Positions 6,592-7,679 of a stretch of 7,679 bases of DNA are shown here, piece by piece. The stretch comes from Candidatus Methanocomedens sp. (lineage in GTDB: Archaea; Halobacteriota; Methanosarcinia; Methanosarcinales; Methanocomedenaceae): contig QBUR01000144.1 in the NCBI GenBank assembly GCA_013374385.1, positions 1-7,679 of the forward strand, written 5' to 3'. Under the pieces are notes generated by a model. That model saw only the letters and a list, made by a program, of their open reading frames with translations, ran no database searches and was not told the DNA's origin. Every line of letters starts with the position of its first letter. Positions within the stretch are counted from its first letter, which is position 1. The position numbers were made by a program, and so were the translations under genes.

Positions 6592-7222
6592 ATGAAGAAC
6601 AATTTAGCAATATTTGACGGATGTTGCTGATGCCGAAACACTCTTACGACTAATCCAATCCGTGCCAAGCCCCAAAGCTGAACCAATCAAGATATGGTTG
6701 GCAAAGGTGGGCTATGAACGGATGCAAGAAATTGCCGATCCGACACGTTCACTTGACCGAGCCAGAGAAAACTGGCAAAAACATGGACGTAGCAATAAAT
6801 GGATTCAGCAGCGTATGATGGGGCAGGAGACTCGTAACAAACTCACAGATTACTGGAGTGAACATGAGATAAAAAAGAGCGAAGAGTTTGCCATACTTAC
6901 CAATATAATTCATCAGGAGTGGTCTAGTGTAACAGTAAAAGAGCACAAAGATATCAAAAACTTGCATACACAAAATTTGCGTGACCACATGAGCGAAGCT
7001 GAACTGATCTTCACTGCATTGGCAGAGTTATCTACCCGGCAGATTGCCGAAAGCATGGAAGCCATAGGAATGCCTGAAAACGAATTGGCAGGTAGATCAG
7101 ATGGCAATATTGCGAAAAAAGCGAGAGTGGAGTTGGAAGAAAAAACAGGGAAAAAGGTTGTCACCGGGGAAAATTATTTGCCACCGAAAAATGGCAAAAC
7201 ATTAGGTGGAAACGATCCATAA
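6592..7222 (+). pseudogene. BRO-N/DinD-type protein gene with an internal deletion and frameshift
   Basis: Two pieces of one gene are visible. At 6592 an ATG with a good GAGGG ribosome binding site starts MKNNLAIFDG, the usual N terminus of BRO-N-domain proteins, but that frame stops at 6628-6630. From 6614 the next frame runs open for 202 codons, beginning TDVADAETLLRLIQSVPSPKAEP. This is the end of the BRO-N domain, followed by the conserved C-terminal region (about 70-190: ETRNKLTDYW, EFAILTNIIHQEW, NLRDHMSEAELIFTALAE, KKVVTGENYLPP). Intact relatives carry roughly 70-90 residues between these parts, so about 200-270 bases are missing at the GACGG junction (6616-6620). A TTG at 6614 could restart translation, but no Shine-Dalgarno precedes it, and the next in-frame ATG follows codon 36. 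Family members occur on phages and mobile islands and are annotated as antirepressor-like or DNA-damage-inducible protein D; their biochemical role is poorly defined. The 3' frame has no stop or shift, so the deletion looks recent or the C-terminal part is still used. Confidence 0.8.
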
Positions 7223-7679
7223 TATATCGCTAAAAATGGAATCGTGATGTTACCCACATGATGTTAAAGAGAAACTGAAATTTCATTTGATTCTGGAAGT
7301 TAATCACTACAACTTTCCCCATGTAGCTCAAGATGCTAGGTATCGATTCTGACCAGCGCGCCGATGAGTTCCTTCATCATAGGTTCCAATGCCTCGCCCC
7401 TGAATGTTAAATTCGACCTGATCGCGCGGTTCTCTTGCGCTCATATTTTTCATGTACTTGCGCCTGATTTTTAAATTGTTGGAGCGTCAACGACCTCGGA
7501 TTGGAAAACCGAAAATAATGTTTATTCTGATTTATGCAAAAAATCAATAGATTTTCAACGGTTGCAGGATATTAATTCAACAGTATTCACAAATTCGTTG
7601 ATTTAGTTAGCGAAAATAAGATGAAAATTACTAGACTGTGGGATAGTGTTTGAGAATGGTCCATATTGGGTATATTCAA
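7223..7679. other. 457-base stretch without an intact gene
   Basis: No reading frame of convincing length is present on either strand. The flanks (about 7223-7330 and 7500-7679) are A/T-rich with many stops. The middle (about 7340-7445) is G/C-richer and coding-like on the minus strand and is listed separately. A small hairpin, AAAATC-AATA-GATTTT, sits at 7540-7555. Together with the deleted gene upstream, the stretch looks like decayed accessory DNA. Confidence 0.5.
7336..7444 (-). pseudogene. Coding-like island, possible small gene remnant
   Basis: On the minus strand, 7440-7336 reads 34 sense codons ending in TAG. Its tail, ALEPMMKELIGALVRIDT, has the amphipathic helix pattern and codon choice of a real protein end. 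An ATG at 7444 begins MSARE in another frame; gaining two bases near 7436 would join it to the fragment frame as a start followed by about 35 residues. TTTAAAAA about 25-30 bases upstream could serve as a TATA box. G/C content rises sharply here relative to both sides. I do not recognise the family. It could equally be the frameshifted end of a larger lost gene or chance. Confidence 0.25.

Larger units (their letters stand above)
6434..7231. repeat. Ten-base inverted repeat flanking the bro/dinD-like gene
   Basis: AGCGATATAT at 6434-6443 is the exact inverse complement of ATATATCGCT at 7222-7231. The left copy lies in the MutS-like promoter and the right copy overlaps the last base of the bro/dinD-like stop codon. 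Extending outward gives roughly 12 of 13 matches. The ends could mark a former insertion, but the A/T-rich core makes chance similarity quite possible and no target-site duplication was recognised. Confidence 0.25.

Noticed and set aside
7336..7338. The TAG ending the coding-like island as a pyrrolysine codon
   Set aside because: Reading through TAG adds only about a dozen residues before the next stop, and nothing resembles a methylamine methyltransferase context.
7540..7555. AAAATC-AATA-GATTTT hairpin as a terminator
   Set aside because: It is short and A/T-only apart from one pair, and no adjacent intact gene would use it.
6412..7679. A complete insertion sequence or prophage at the right end
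   Set aside because: No transposase, integrase, target-site duplication or convincing terminal repeats were found; only a deleted BRO-N/DinD-like gene and decayed DNA are visible.

Overview
The window looks like a piece of a euryarchaeal chromosome, most likely from a methanogen or ANME relative of the Methanosarcinales type. That placement is an inference. It rests on the archaeal A/T-rich TATA boxes about 26-30 bases upstream of start codons, short or absent leaders, use of TTG starts, a MutS-like ATPase with an N-terminal helix-hairpin-helix pair, and a polyprenol-type glycosylation gene set. No rRNA, tRNA, CRISPR array or intact insertion sequence was seen.

Layout. (1) 68-4171 is an envelope-glycan neighbourhood: a membrane-anchored family 2 glycosyltransferase (minus), a UPF0104 / flippase-like multi-pass membrane protein (minus), a soluble dolichol-phosphate-sugar-synthase-like family 2 glycosyltransferase (plus, divergent from the membrane protein), and a sugar-1-phosphate nucleotidylyltransferase with a C-terminal left-handed beta-helix (minus, convergent with the previous gene). 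Together they could make a nucleotide sugar, move the sugar onto a polyprenyl carrier or growing glycan, and handle a lipid-linked product at the membrane. (2) 4315-6411 (minus) encodes a 698-residue MutS-family ATPase with two HhH motifs at its N terminus and neither a recognisable mismatch-recognition domain nor an Smr nuclease domain. (3) 6412-7679 is accessory in character. A divergent promoter region is followed by a BRO-N/DinD-type gene (6592-7222, plus) that has lost most of its N-terminal domain through an internal deletion whose junction can be placed at the GACGG around 6616-6620. A 457-base stretch with no intact gene follows, holding a small coding-like island on the minus strand.

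The clearest unusual observations are the readable deletion scar in the bro/dinD-like gene, the HhH-MutS architecture, and the glycosyltransferase / flippase-like / nucleotidylyltransferase grouping. I did not find convincing evidence of a wholly new multi-gene system.
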